In this document: positions 15,040 to 23,917 of the stretch, piece after piece
How the letters are laid out: each line of letters starts with the position of its first letter
How positions within the stretch are numbered: position 1 is the stretch's first letter
Assembly (NCBI GenBank): GCA_947626845.1
Contig: CANQTW010000024.1
Coordinates: 1-39,347, forward strand
Source: an uncultured Oscillospiraceae bacterium
GTDB lineage: Bacteria > Bacillota > Clostridia > Oscillospirales > Oscillospiraceae
Length of the DNA stretch: 39,347 bases
Direction: 5' to 3'
Program-made: the position numbers and the translations under genes
Notes under the pieces: generated by a model
What the model was told of the DNA's origin: nothing
The model's input: only the letters and a program-made list of their open reading frames with translations
Databases searched by the model: none

Positions 15040-16283
15040 AAAAGTGGTACAGGTCGGTGCCCATATGGCTGGCGTTTTTCCTCTTTGCTCTGGCGGGGCT
15101 GGGCGCTTCCGCGTTCTTTGCCAACCGGGTGACAGGGGCGAAATATTATGAGCTTGTCCACATGAAGGAGGCCGCCAGCACGGTCATCTCCGGCTCCTTC
15201 GTAGAGCTCCAGAAGGGGGAGGGGTACGTCAAGGCCGGCGACACAACGGCAGAGGACGCGCCGGAAGTGGAGTATTCCCTGAAACCCGTCGAAAACAGCT
15301 ACCAGTACTGGGCTCAGCTGGAGACGGCCCTTCCCCAGAACGTGAAGGTGGCGTACCAGTACACCATGACCCAGGCCAAGGTGGCGCCGTTTCTGATCTA
15401 CGCCGCGGGGCTGCTGCTGGCGGCGCTGCTTTTCTGGTTCACAAAGCTCCGCAAGCCCCTGCTGATGCTGGAATCCGCCTCCAAGCGGATCGCGGAGAAC
15501 GAGCTGGACTTCCCCTTGGACTATCAGGGGCGGGACGAGATGGCGCGGCTGTGCGCCGCCTTTGAGCGGATGCGCTCGGCGCTGGATGAAAATAACCGCC
15601 GTATGCTCCGCATGATCGACGAACAGCACCAGCTCAACGACGCCTACACCCACGATCTGCGCACGCCCATCGCCGTGTTGAAGGGCTACACGGATATGCT
15701 CTCCCGGTACATGCCTGCCGGGCGGCTCCCGGAGGGGGAGGTACTGGACACCGTCAGGACAATGGCGGCCCAAGTGGAGCGTCTGGAGCGGTTTGTCAAC
15801 TCCATGAACGCCGCCCAAAGGCTGGGGGACGTGGAGCTTCACCCGGAGGAGGCGACCGCGGAGGCGCTGACCGCCCGTATCCGCGAGACGGCGGAGATTC
15901 TGGGGGAAAGCCGGCATATCGCCGTGTCCGTGGCCGCCGAGGGGCCGGAGGATACGCTGAAAATCGACGCCGGAGCGGTGAACCAGGTCTTTGAAAATCT
16001 TCTGGGCAACGCCCTGCGGTTCGCCGCATCCAAGGTCGATGTGACGGTGAAAACCGGCGGCGGCAGGCTCGTCCTGCGGGTGGCCGACGACGGGCCGGGA
16101 TTCACGGAGCGGGAGCTGGTGACGGCGGCAAACCCCTATTACAGCGGGAATAAGGGGGAGGCGGATCACTTCGGGCTGGGGCTTTATATCTGCCGGACGC
16201 TGTGCGAAAAGCACGGCGGGAGCCTGACCCTGACCAACGAGGCGGGGGGCGGCTGTGTGACGGCGGAGTTTGGCGAAATTTAA
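15027..16283 (+). CDS. Sensor histidine kinase of the lipoprotein/ABC locus
   Basis: This is a 418-residue membrane kinase. TM1 is about residues 12-32, a short extracellular sensor region about 33-118, TM2 about 120-138, then HAMP (KPLLMLESASKRI). The HisKA motif is AYTHDLRTPIAVLKGY with H209. The N-box is ENLLGNAL, G1 is ADDGPGF and G2 is HFGLGLYIC. The small sensor domain resembles kinases that detect envelope stress or peptides together with an ABC transporter (BceS-like), but it is not short enough to call intramembrane-sensing. It partners the overlapping response regulator. Confidence 0.92.
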   Translation: MGKIKKWYRSVPIWLAFFLFALAGLGASAFFANRVTGAKYYELVHMKEAASTVISGSFVELQKGEGYVKAGDTTAEDAPEVEYSLKPVENSYQYWAQLETALPQNVKVAYQYTMTQAKVAPFLIYAAGLLLAALLFWFTKLRKPLLMLESASKRIAENELDFPLDYQGRDEMARLCAAFERMRSALDENNRRMLRMIDEQHQLNDAYTHDLRTPIAVLKGYTDMLSRYMPAGRLPEGEVLDTVRTMAAQVERLERFVNSMNAAQRLGDVELHPEEATAEALTARIRETAEILGESRHIAVSVAAEGPEDTLKIDAGAVNQVFENLLGNALRFAASKVDVTVKTGGGRLVLRVADDGPGFTERELVTAANPYYSGNKGEADHFGLGLYICRTLCEKHGGSLTLTNEAGGGCVTAEFGEI

Positions 16284-16334
16284 AAATATGTAACAGATAA
16301 TTGAGAAAAAATGCAGAATTAACAGGTATCATCC

Positions 16335-16368
16335 ATCGTGCGGGCCAAAAGTCCGCACGATTTTCTTT
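16335..16368 (+). terminator. Terminator between the kinase and the first lipoprotein
   Basis: ATCGTGCGG (16335-16343) and CCGCACGAT (16353-16361) form a 9-bp stem followed by TTTTCTTT. The lipoprotein genes are therefore at least partly a separate transcription unit. Confidence 0.8.
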
Positions 16369-16383
16369 GTCGGAGGGAGCGCT

Positions 16384-17817
16384 ATGGAAAGGAAAATGGC
16401 CGCCGCGCTTTTGGCGGTACTGCTGCTCTTCTCCCTGACCGGGTGCGGCACAAGGCCGGATGGGGCGGACACCGCTCAGAAGGGGAGCGGGCCGGAGTCC
16501 ACCCAGGTCAATGGGACAACCGGCACCACCCAGGGCGGGAGCGGGGCCGACACTGACCAGGGCGGGAGTACGGCGCGCCTGTCCTTTCAGGGGGCGGACG
16601 GCTGGGATTTTCAGAAAAATATGAATCAGTCGGCCTTTGGGAGCATGGGCGAGCTCTGCAAGGCGGAGACGGGGTACTACTTCCAGTTCGGCGATACGCT
16701 TTACTATCTGGAGGGCGCCGCAGGACGGGTGACGGAGCTTTGCGCCAAGCCGGACTGCGCCCATGAAAATGAGGATTGCAACGCCTGGGCCGGGGCCTTC
16801 GCCCTCTGGTACAGCGGCGGGCGGCTCTATTTCGCCAGGAGAGATTTTGAAAAAAGAGGCGAGAGCTTCACGGAGCTGGGCAAGCACGTCTACGCCGTTG
16901 ATCCCGACGGCACGGGCCGCCGGCAGGTCATGAGCCTGGAGCTCCAGCCGGTGAGGGGACGGCCCCTGTCCTCCTTTGACAACCCCATCTGCCACCGGGG
17001 GCAGGTGTATTTTGTCTACAACGGCGCGCTCTACGCCGTGCCGCTGGAGGGGGACGCCGGAGAGGCGGAGCGAATCTGGGGCGAGGACTACAGCGCCGGC
17101 GGCGGGGAGGGCGGCTACACGGCCTACGACCCGAACGAGCCCCATTATACCCTCTGGGCGGATGGGGAGACGGTGTATTTTATGCTGATCGCGACCCAGG
17201 AAAACGGCGCACGGAACCAGACCCTTTACGCCGTGGAACCCGCGGCGAAAAGCGTCAAAAAGGTATGGGAGGTCCCTGACGGGGAGCAGGTGGGGCCGTG
17301 GGAGACCACGGGCGTGTCGGTCAGTCAGTGGTATGTATTGAACGGTACGATCTATTTCTACCTCTCCGGAGGCGACTTCTGGAAAACCGACCTTGCCCAC
17401 GGGGAGACGGTGAAGGTGGCGGACACCCACGAGCAGACCCTCTATGGCACCGCCGTTTTTTCCGATGAGTATATGTGCCTTCTGAACGACCACCCGATGA
17501 TTAACCCCGCCACCGGCGAACCCTGGCCGGAGGGCGGCTTCCATGAGGGCGGCGACACCGTGTACGTCTACCGGCTGGACGGGACGCTTATGCGCGAGCT
17601 TCCCCTGGGCGGCCTTTGGGACACACTGGGGGAGATCGAGAGCTTCTATCCCGTCTTTTGCGACGGCGACGCCCTGTATCTTATCGCCGACGCCGGAAGG
17701 ATGGTTCCCATTCCCGGAGGCGCCGGAAGTCAAAAGTCCCGCATGGACGCGCTCTGCCGTTTGGACCTGGAGACGGGGGCGATACGGGAGATCACCCGCT
17801 GGGAGAACTGGACATAA
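16384..17817 (+). CDS. Lipoprotein 1 of five tandem paralogues (CxKPDCxH family)
   Basis: This 477-residue lipoprotein has a hydrophobic signal ending in lipobox LTGC (lipidated C21), then a Gly/Thr/Gln-rich linker to about residue 65. The shared core begins DFQKNMNQS. The family motif is C120-AKPD-C125-x-H127-x4-C132. Repeated short beta-strand units (GRLYFAR, GQVYFVY, TVYFML, GTIYFYLSGGDFW, DALYLI) suggest a beta-propeller-like fold. The long linker sets it apart from the other four. GGAGGG precedes the ATG. It is anchored on the outer face of the membrane. Function is unknown; the link to the downstream ABC transporter is by gene order. Confidence 0.85.
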   Translation: MERKMAAALLAVLLLFSLTGCGTRPDGADTAQKGSGPESTQVNGTTGTTQGGSGADTDQGGSTARLSFQGADGWDFQKNMNQSAFGSMGELCKAETGYYFQFGDTLYYLEGAAGRVTELCAKPDCAHENEDCNAWAGAFALWYSGGRLYFARRDFEKRGESFTELGKHVYAVDPDGTGRRQVMSLELQPVRGRPLSSFDNPICHRGQVYFVYNGALYAVPLEGDAGEAERIWGEDYSAGGGEGGYTAYDPNEPHYTLWADGETVYFMLIATQENGARNQTLYAVEPAAKSVKKVWEVPDGEQVGPWETTGVSVSQWYVLNGTIYFYLSGGDFWKTDLAHGETVKVADTHEQTLYGTAVFSDEYMCLLNDHPMINPATGEPWPEGGFHEGGDTVYVYRLDGTLMRELPLGGLWDTLGEIESFYPVFCDGDALYLIADAGRMVPIPGGAGSQKSRMDALCRLDLETGAIREITRWENWT

Positions 17818-17936
17818 TGGACCGGCCCTTCCCCGATACGCTTTGAAGTATACCACATTTACGTATATTTGTCAAGTAAAAATATAATAAAAATAATTAA
17901 CTTTTTGTGAACAAATCGAAACAGGAGGAAAATCGT

Positions 17937-19217
17937 ATGAAGCCTTTGAAAAAGCTGATCTCCGCGCTCTTAGCGGCGGGGCTCATGTTCTCCCTCGCCG
18001 CCTGCGATAGCGGCGGTGAAGAAGGCGGTGGGAAGGCGGATATTCCCGCCAATCAGACCGGGAGCGGGGATTTTCAGAAAAACCTCCATCAGTCCAATAA
18101 GCTCAGCTTCCTTGAGACAGATACGGGCTACTATTTCACCTGGAGTTCCCTCTACTACATCGCCAAGGACACCATGACGGCCACCCCCGTCTGCGCAAAG
18201 CCGGAATGCGACCACAGAGATGAAAATGTCTGCAACGCCATTATCCATGCAGACTACATTTTAACAGGTGGCGAGAGGATATATTACGTCGGATATGATA
18301 ACGACCCCAAAACGATTGGGTCCGTAAAGCTTGATGCCACGGACCGGGAAACCGTACAGGAGTTGAAGTTTAACGAAACTTCCAGTTCCCAGTCCTCCTA
18401 CGACCGGGCCATCTATCATCGCGGATATGTCTACTATGTCAGTGACGACATTCTTTACCGCGTAAAACTGGGTGGGGAGAAGGATTCGGCAGAGGTCATT
18501 TGGAACCCGGAGGACGCCGGAACCACCCAGTCATACGGTGGGATGGTCCAATTCAATCCCAATGCCATCCGTTACACCCTCTGGGCCGATGGTGACATTC
18601 TGTACTTTATGGCCAATGTTCAGACTACCGACGGGACATACAAGGACGTGCTTTTCCAGTGCGGTCTGGACGGCTCGGACGTAAAGCAGGTTTGGGTCAC
18701 GCCCGACGCCGACCAAGTCGGTGAATGGGAACGGACAGGCGTCTCCGTAAGCCAGTGGTACGTCACGAATGGCTACATCTACTTCTACCTCTCCGGCGGG
18801 GATATGTGGCGAACGGAGCTTGCCACCGGTAAATTAGAAAAAATGGCGGATACCCACGAGAAAACGCAGTACGGCAGCGCAGTCTTTTCGGATGACTATA
18901 TGTGCCTTTTGAACGACGAGCCCACGGATTTCTATGGCGAGTTTGAACTGGGCGGTATCTTCCGGGGGAATGCGGACACCATCTTCCTCTATGGGCTGGA
19001 CGGAACGCTTCTTAAGGAACTGTCCCTGGATTCGCTCTTTGACGGTCTGGGGGACAGGGTGGAGACAGATATGCTCATGTGCGACAGTACCGACGTCTAT
19101 TTTTTCGTCACGGTTACAACCTTTACCACCCAGACTTCGGGCCGCATCACCTCCCAGACCCTCTGGCGGGCGAATTTTGACACCGGCGAGGTCACGCAAG
19201 TCTACAGATTGCGATAA
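17937..19217 (+). CDS. Lipoprotein 2 of five tandem paralogues
   Basis: This is a 426-residue lipoprotein; lipobox LAAC (C23). AGGAGG lies 8 nt before the ATG at 17937. The core starts DFQKNLHQS. The motif is C86-AKPE-C91-x-H93-x5-C99, one residue longer than in the others, and it lacks the extra LCET-type Cys seen near this point in lipoproteins 1, 3, 4 and 5. Shared blocks are IYHRGYVYYV, LWADGDILYFM, TGVSVSQWYV, GYIYFYLSGGDMW and AVFSDDYMCLLND. Codon GC looks lower than in lipoproteins 3 and 5. An unusually AT-rich 120-bp gap precedes it and may hold its own promoter. Confidence 0.85.
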   Translation: MKPLKKLISALLAAGLMFSLAACDSGGEEGGGKADIPANQTGSGDFQKNLHQSNKLSFLETDTGYYFTWSSLYYIAKDTMTATPVCAKPECDHRDENVCNAIIHADYILTGGERIYYVGYDNDPKTIGSVKLDATDRETVQELKFNETSSSQSSYDRAIYHRGYVYYVSDDILYRVKLGGEKDSAEVIWNPEDAGTTQSYGGMVQFNPNAIRYTLWADGDILYFMANVQTTDGTYKDVLFQCGLDGSDVKQVWVTPDADQVGEWERTGVSVSQWYVTNGYIYFYLSGGDMWRTELATGKLEKMADTHEKTQYGSAVFSDDYMCLLNDEPTDFYGEFELGGIFRGNADTIFLYGLDGTLLKELSLDSLFDGLGDRVETDMLMCDSTDVYFFVTVTTFTTQTSGRITSQTLWRANFDTGEVTQVYRLR

Positions 19218-19229
19218 GGAGAAAAAACC

Positions 19230-20591
19230 ATGAAAACAACGAAAAGATTTTTTGCCGCGCTCTTAGCGGCGGGGATGGCGCTGGCGCTGGCCGCCTGCAA
19301 TAAGGGCGGGATCATTGAATCGGAGGAGGACTTTCAGAAGAACATGCACCAGTCGGACTATTACCGCCTCAGTGAGATTTGCGAGACGGAGGACGGCTAT
19401 TACTTCCTGATGGGCGGCAGCGACGCCATCTATTTTGAGAAGGAGACGGGGCAGGCCACGATCCTTTGCACCAAGCCCGATTGCAGCCACGACAGCGATA
19501 CCTGCGACGGGCGCATCGTAGGCGACGTCCTCTGGGCCACCGGCGGGAGGCTCTATTACACCAACAGCACGCTCTTGGAGGAGCACGGAAAGCTGGTGGA
19601 TCACGGCGAGCGCATCTACTCCGCCGCCCTGGACGGCACCCGCCGGAAGGTGGTGATGGACCTGGAGTTTGAGCCAAGCGGCAGTTCTACCTATGTGAAT
19701 CCCATTCTGCACCGGGGGTATGTCTACTTCTTTTACAGCGGGGTCTTTTACAGGGCGCCCCTGGGCGGGAAGCTCAAGAGCACCGCCCAGCGCCTGTGGG
19801 GGGAGGAGATCGCCGGAGAGACGGGCAGGGTGCACATCTATGACTCCATCCCCGTGGGGAACAGCTTCACCTTATGGGCGGACGGCGACTTTGTGTATTT
19901 CATGGTCAACGTGAAGCAGGCCGACGGGACGTATAAGGACACGCTGTTCGCCTTCGACACCACGGTGGACGTGGAAAAGAGCGACGGGGAGCTTGTCCGG
20001 CAGGTCTGGGAGACGCCGGACGCGGACACGGTGGGGGAGTGGACCGAGACGGGGGTCTCCGTCAGCCAGTGGTATGTCAAGGACGGATATATTTACTTCT
20101 ACCTGTCCGGCGGGGACTTCTGGCGCTGTTCCCTGGAGACCGGCGACTATGAGCTTCTGGCGGAGACCCACGAAAAGACGCTCTACGGCAAGGCGGTCTT
20201 TTCGGACGAGTATATGTGCCTTTTGAACGCGGAGCCGGAGGACAAGAGCCTGCCGGGGTTCGTGGTGGCCGAGGAATTCCGGTATGACTACAACAGCCTG
20301 GTGGGCGGCGACACGTTTTACCTCTATGGGCTGGACGGCGAGCTTGTGAAGACCCTGCCGCTGGACAGCGTTTTTGAACAGTTTGAGGACGTGGAGAACA
20401 TTGAGCCGCTCTTTTGCGGAGACGGCGAGGTGTGGTTCGTGGCCGAGGCGGTGCACAGTACCGGCGAGACGGGGACGCCCCAGGAGGGCTTTCTGCCCTT
20501 TGGCGGGGTGAAAACCTATGATTACATCGTTTGCCGGCTCAACATCGACACCGGCGAGATCGCGGAGGTCTACCGGGAACACAGGGAGTGA
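19230..20591 (+). CDS. Lipoprotein 3 of five tandem paralogues
   Basis: This is a 453-residue lipoprotein; lipobox LAAC (C23). AAGGAG precedes the ATG, 12 nt after the previous stop. The core starts DFQKNMHQS. An extra Cys sits at residue 51 and the family motif is C80-TKPD-C85-x-H87-x4-C92. Later blocks are ILHRGYVYFFY, LWADGDFVYFMVN, GTYKDTLF, TGVSVSQWYV, GYIYFYLSGGDFW, AVFSDEYMCLLN and FYLYGLDGELVKTLPL. It is an envelope-anchored, probably beta-propeller protein of unknown role. Confidence 0.85.
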   Translation: MKTTKRFFAALLAAGMALALAACNKGGIIESEEDFQKNMHQSDYYRLSEICETEDGYYFLMGGSDAIYFEKETGQATILCTKPDCSHDSDTCDGRIVGDVLWATGGRLYYTNSTLLEEHGKLVDHGERIYSAALDGTRRKVVMDLEFEPSGSSTYVNPILHRGYVYFFYSGVFYRAPLGGKLKSTAQRLWGEEIAGETGRVHIYDSIPVGNSFTLWADGDFVYFMVNVKQADGTYKDTLFAFDTTVDVEKSDGELVRQVWETPDADTVGEWTETGVSVSQWYVKDGYIYFYLSGGDFWRCSLETGDYELLAETHEKTLYGKAVFSDEYMCLLNAEPEDKSLPGFVVAEEFRYDYNSLVGGDTFYLYGLDGELVKTLPLDSVFEQFEDVENIEPLFCGDGEVWFVAEAVHSTGETGTPQEGFLPFGGVKTYDYIVCRLNIDTGEIAEVYREHRE

Positions 20592-20597
20592 GGGGAT

Positions 20598-21833
20598 ATG
20601 AGGACGGAAAAACGGCTGTTGGCGGCCCTGCTGGCGGCGGTGACGGCGCTGGCCCTCGCCGCCTGTCAAAAGGACGGCGGCGATGAATCCGAGGACGAAT
20701 TTCAGAAGAATATGCACCAGTCAAAGTATTTATACATCACCGATATGTGCGAAACTGATGCGGGGGTAACGTTCAATTACAACGGATATCTCTATTTTCT
20801 GGACAAGGAGGAAAAACGCGCCACGATTCTATGCGGCAAACCCGACTGTCAGCACAAGGGACGCGACTGTAACGCCTGGATCAACTCCTGGGGAATGTGG
20901 TCAAGGGCAGACAAACTTTACTGTGTCACTTTCGCCGACGGTGGCAGCGGGGGTAAATTTGTGACCTCCATGTCAAGCAACGGGACGGAACGCCAGGACG
21001 TGCAGGAGCTTTTCTTTAGTCTTGGCGGCGCGCAGTCCTCTTATGACAGGCCCATTTTTTACGGCGGAGATGTCTATTATGTCTTTGATGACGTCCTTTA
21101 CCGCGTCCCGCTGGGAGGGGATAAGGAGGATGCGCAAGCCCTCTGGGGAGATAAGGCAGACGCAGGGGGCGGCGGGCCGCTTATGATTACCGGCAATGAG
21201 CTTCACCTGACTCTTTGGGCGGACGGAGAGTATATATATTTCATGGCAAATATTGAGCAGTCCGGCGGGACCTATAAGGATACGTTGTTTGCGTACAGTA
21301 TCAAGGACAAGCAGATTCGGCAGGTCTGGGCCGTGCCGGACGAGGCGGAAGCAGGCAAGTGGGACACTACCGGCGTCTCGGTAAGCGCGTGGTATGTGCT
21401 GGACGGGACTATCTACTTCTATCTTGCCGGAAACGGCTTTTGGCAAAGCAGTCTCACCGACGGAGATACTGAGCTTCTGGCGGACACCAGCGACACAGTG
21501 GGATACGGCACAGCGCTTTTTTCAGATGACTACATGTGTCTCTTGAATGACCTGCCAGGAGAGCATAACGAGAATGAGGGCGGGGACACATTCTACATTT
21601 ACGGGCTGGACGGGACGCTCCAAAGGGCGCTTCCTCTGACCGCGCTATTCGATGTGGTGGACGGTATAACGGGCTTTTCGCCGCTTTTCGTATCCGGCGA
21701 TGAAATCTATTTTGTGGCCGACGCCGGTGCCTGGGGCGATATCAAGAACGGAGTGCAATATGAGGACAAAATGGATATCCTGTGCTGCGTCAACATCGAC
21801 ACGGGCGAAATCACGCAAATTTACAACTGGTAA
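20598..21833 (+). CDS. Lipoprotein 4 of five tandem paralogues
   Basis: This is a 411-residue lipoprotein, the shortest of the set; lipobox LAAC (C23). Its ATG lies 6 nt after the previous stop behind GAGGGG. The core starts EFQKNMHQS. Cys51 and the motif C79-GKPD-C84-x-H86-x4-C91 are present. The repeated blocks are somewhat diverged (TGVSVSAWYV, YLAGNGFW, ALFSDDYMCLLND). Codon use is more AT-rich than in lipoproteins 3 and 5. The spacing within the array indicates one operon with its neighbours. Confidence 0.85.
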   Translation: MRTEKRLLAALLAAVTALALAACQKDGGDESEDEFQKNMHQSKYLYITDMCETDAGVTFNYNGYLYFLDKEEKRATILCGKPDCQHKGRDCNAWINSWGMWSRADKLYCVTFADGGSGGKFVTSMSSNGTERQDVQELFFSLGGAQSSYDRPIFYGGDVYYVFDDVLYRVPLGGDKEDAQALWGDKADAGGGGPLMITGNELHLTLWADGEYIYFMANIEQSGGTYKDTLFAYSIKDKQIRQVWAVPDEAEAGKWDTTGVSVSAWYVLDGTIYFYLAGNGFWQSSLTDGDTELLADTSDTVGYGTALFSDDYMCLLNDLPGEHNENEGGDTFYIYGLDGTLQRALPLTALFDVVDGITGFSPLFVSGDEIYFVADAGAWGDIKNGVQYEDKMDILCCVNIDTGEITQIYNW

Positions 21834-21846
21834 TAAGGAGGAACAC

Positions 21847-23160
21847 ATGAAAACAGCAAAAAGACTGCTTGCCGCGCTGTTGGCGGCGGTGACGGCGCTA
21901 ACGCTTGCCGCCTGCAACAAGGGCGGGCTGGACATCCCCCTGTCCCAGGGCGGGGACGGGGATTTCCAGAAGAATATGCACCAGCTGGAGAAGGAGCTGA
22001 ACGGCATCTCGTATCTGTGCGAGACGGACACCGGCTTTTACTTTGAGCGGAAGCTTCTCTACTACCTGGACAAGGAGAAGAAGCAGGTCACCGCGGTCTG
22101 CGGGAAGCCCGACTGCGACCACAAGGGCGCCGACTGCAACGCCAGGATCGGCCCCGATAACCTGTGGGCCATGGGGGACAAGCTCTATTTCATACGCAAC
22201 GACTACCAGATGGTGAACGGGCGGGACGTGAACCAGGGCAAGCGGGTCTTCTCCGTGAATATGGACGCCACCGGCCTCAAGCGCGTGCAGGAGCTGGACT
22301 TTGAGCCGGACGGCGACACCTCCATCGTCCGGAGCGACCCCATCTCCCACCGGGGGTACGTCTACTTCATTTACAGCTACACGTTGTACGCGGCGCCTCT
22401 GGGGGCCGATCTCAAGGAGGCGCGGACGGTCTACGCCCCGGAGCTGCCGGAGGGACAGCAGACCGGCGGGCTGGTGCAGTTGACGGGCAACGAACCGAGC
22501 TATACCCTCTGGGGGGACGGGGACTATATGTACTTCATGGTGAACGCGAAGCAGCCGGACGGGACGTACCGAGACACCCTCTTTTCCTACGATCCGGAGG
22601 CCGGAGAGACACAGCGGCTCTGGGTCGTTCCCACTGCCGGGGAGGTGGGCCATTGGGGGTGGGAGAAATACGGCGTGGTGAACCAGTGGTACGTGACGGA
22701 AGGGACCGTATATTTCTTCCTGGCCGGAAACGGCCTGTGGCGGTACGATCTGGATGACGGGGCGTATGAGAAGCTGGCGGACACCACGGACAGGGCGGAG
22801 TACGGCAAGGCCGTCTTCTCCGACGATTATATGCTCCTAATAGACGACGGGCCGGAGATCAGGGACGGTGCGTACACCGGCGAGGACGCCCTTTTCGTCT
22901 ACAAGCTGGACGGGACCTTTGTGAAGGAGCTGTCCCTCAAGGGCATTACCGATACGGCCAGCGTGTACGCCATCAAAATGCTCTTCAACGCCGGAAACAT
23001 CTTCTGCTTTGTGGCCGACGCCGGCACAAAAACGGCGGGGGAGAGCGGCTCCATGGGCGGCGTAGATTTCGCCGTCACGGGGAAGATCACCCATGATATC
23101 CTCTGCTGGCTGGACCTGGAGACAGGGGAGCTTACACGGCTGACGGAATTTACGGACTGA
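21847..23160 (+). CDS. Lipoprotein 5 of five tandem paralogues
   Basis: This is a 437-residue lipoprotein; lipobox LAAC (C23), with a signal peptide almost identical to that of lipoprotein 4. AAGGAGG precedes the ATG at 21847; an open frame from 21700 is a read-in from the previous gene. The core starts DFQKNMHQL. Cys58 and the motif C85-GKPD-C90-x-H92-x4-C97 are present. Blocks are ISHRGYVYFIY, LWGDGDYMYFMVN, NQWYVTEGTVYFFLAGNGLW and AVFSDDYMLLIDD; the Cys of YMCLLND is lost. It ends 10 nt before the ABC ATPase start, so the array and transporter are probably cotranscribed. Confidence 0.85.
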   Translation: MKTAKRLLAALLAAVTALTLAACNKGGLDIPLSQGGDGDFQKNMHQLEKELNGISYLCETDTGFYFERKLLYYLDKEKKQVTAVCGKPDCDHKGADCNARIGPDNLWAMGDKLYFIRNDYQMVNGRDVNQGKRVFSVNMDATGLKRVQELDFEPDGDTSIVRSDPISHRGYVYFIYSYTLYAAPLGADLKEARTVYAPELPEGQQTGGLVQLTGNEPSYTLWGDGDYMYFMVNAKQPDGTYRDTLFSYDPEAGETQRLWVVPTAGEVGHWGWEKYGVVNQWYVTEGTVYFFLAGNGLWRYDLDDGAYEKLADTTDRAEYGKAVFSDDYMLLIDDGPEIRDGAYTGEDALFVYKLDGTFVKELSLKGITDTASVYAIKMLFNAGNIFCFVADAGTKTAGESGSMGGVDFAVTGKITHDILCWLDLETGELTRLTEFTD

Positions 23161-23170
23161 GGTGTGGAAC

Positions 23171-23914
23171 ATGACGCTTGAACTACTTGATCTCACCAAG
23201 CAATACGGCAATTTTACCGCCCTGGACCATGTGAACATCACCTTCACCGAGGGCATCTACGGCATCTTAGGCGCCAACGGGGCGGGGAAGTCCACCATGA
23301 TGAACCTGATCACCGACAACATCTTCCGCACGGCGGGGAAGATCCTCTTTGACGGGACGGACATTTTGAAGCTGGGCCGAGATTTCCGGCAGGTGTTGGG
23401 CTACATGCCCCAACAGCAGGGCTACTACGAGCACATGACGGCCCAGACCTTTCTCTCCTATATGGCCGATTTGAAGGCCATCCCCAAGCGGGAGGCCAGG
23501 GAGGAGATCGAGAAGCTGCTGGAGATCACGAACCTTTCCGACGTGCGCCACAAGAAGCTGGGCGGCTTCTCCGGCGGCATGAAACAGCGGGTACTGCTGG
23601 CCCAGGCGCTTTTAGGCGACCCGAAGGTGGTCATCCTGGACGAGCCCACGGCGGGACTGGACCCCAGGGAGCGCATCAGGATACGCAATTTTATCGCCGA
23701 GCTGTCCCGTGAGCGGATCATCCTCCTGGCCACCCACATCGTCAGCGACATCGAGTCCATCTCCGATGAGGTCCTGATGATGAAGCGCGGAAAGGTGGTG
23801 GGCCTGGACCGGCCCGACAGGCTCATCGAGCGGGTGGCCCAGGAGGTGCGGGAAAGCGTGGTGCCGGGGCACTTCAGCCTGGAGGACGTGTACCTCTACT
23901 ATCTGGGGGAGTGA
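23171..23914 (+). CDS. ABC transporter ATP-binding protein
   Basis: This is a 247-residue cytoplasmic ATPase subunit. It has Walker A GANGAGKST (about 33-41), Q-loop YMPQQQG, signature FSGGMKQR, Walker B VVILDEPTAGLDP and the H-loop THI. It resembles ATPases of exporters of the BcrA/NatA/LanF type, where the permease is separate. The ATG at 23171 has TGAGGTG upstream; GTG at 23162 lies in that site. The permease gene starts 4 nt after its stop. The substrate is unknown; candidates are lipids, peptides or antimicrobial compounds, or the maturation of the adjacent lipoproteins. Confidence 0.92.
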   Translation: MTLELLDLTKQYGNFTALDHVNITFTEGIYGILGANGAGKSTMMNLITDNIFRTAGKILFDGTDILKLGRDFRQVLGYMPQQQGYYEHMTAQTFLSYMADLKAIPKREAREEIEKLLEITNLSDVRHKKLGGFSGGMKQRVLLAQALLGDPKVVILDEPTAGLDPRERIRIRNFIAELSRERIILLATHIVSDIESISDEVLMMKRGKVVGLDRPDRLIERVAQEVRESVVPGHFSLEDVYLYYLGE

Positions 23915-23917
23915 GCC

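Noticed and set aside
16102-17856. Long 584-codon minus-strand frame opposite lipoprotein 1 and the kinase
   Set aside because: It is antisense to two clear genes with matching motifs and lacks domains or a ribosome binding site; long antisense frames are common at high GC.
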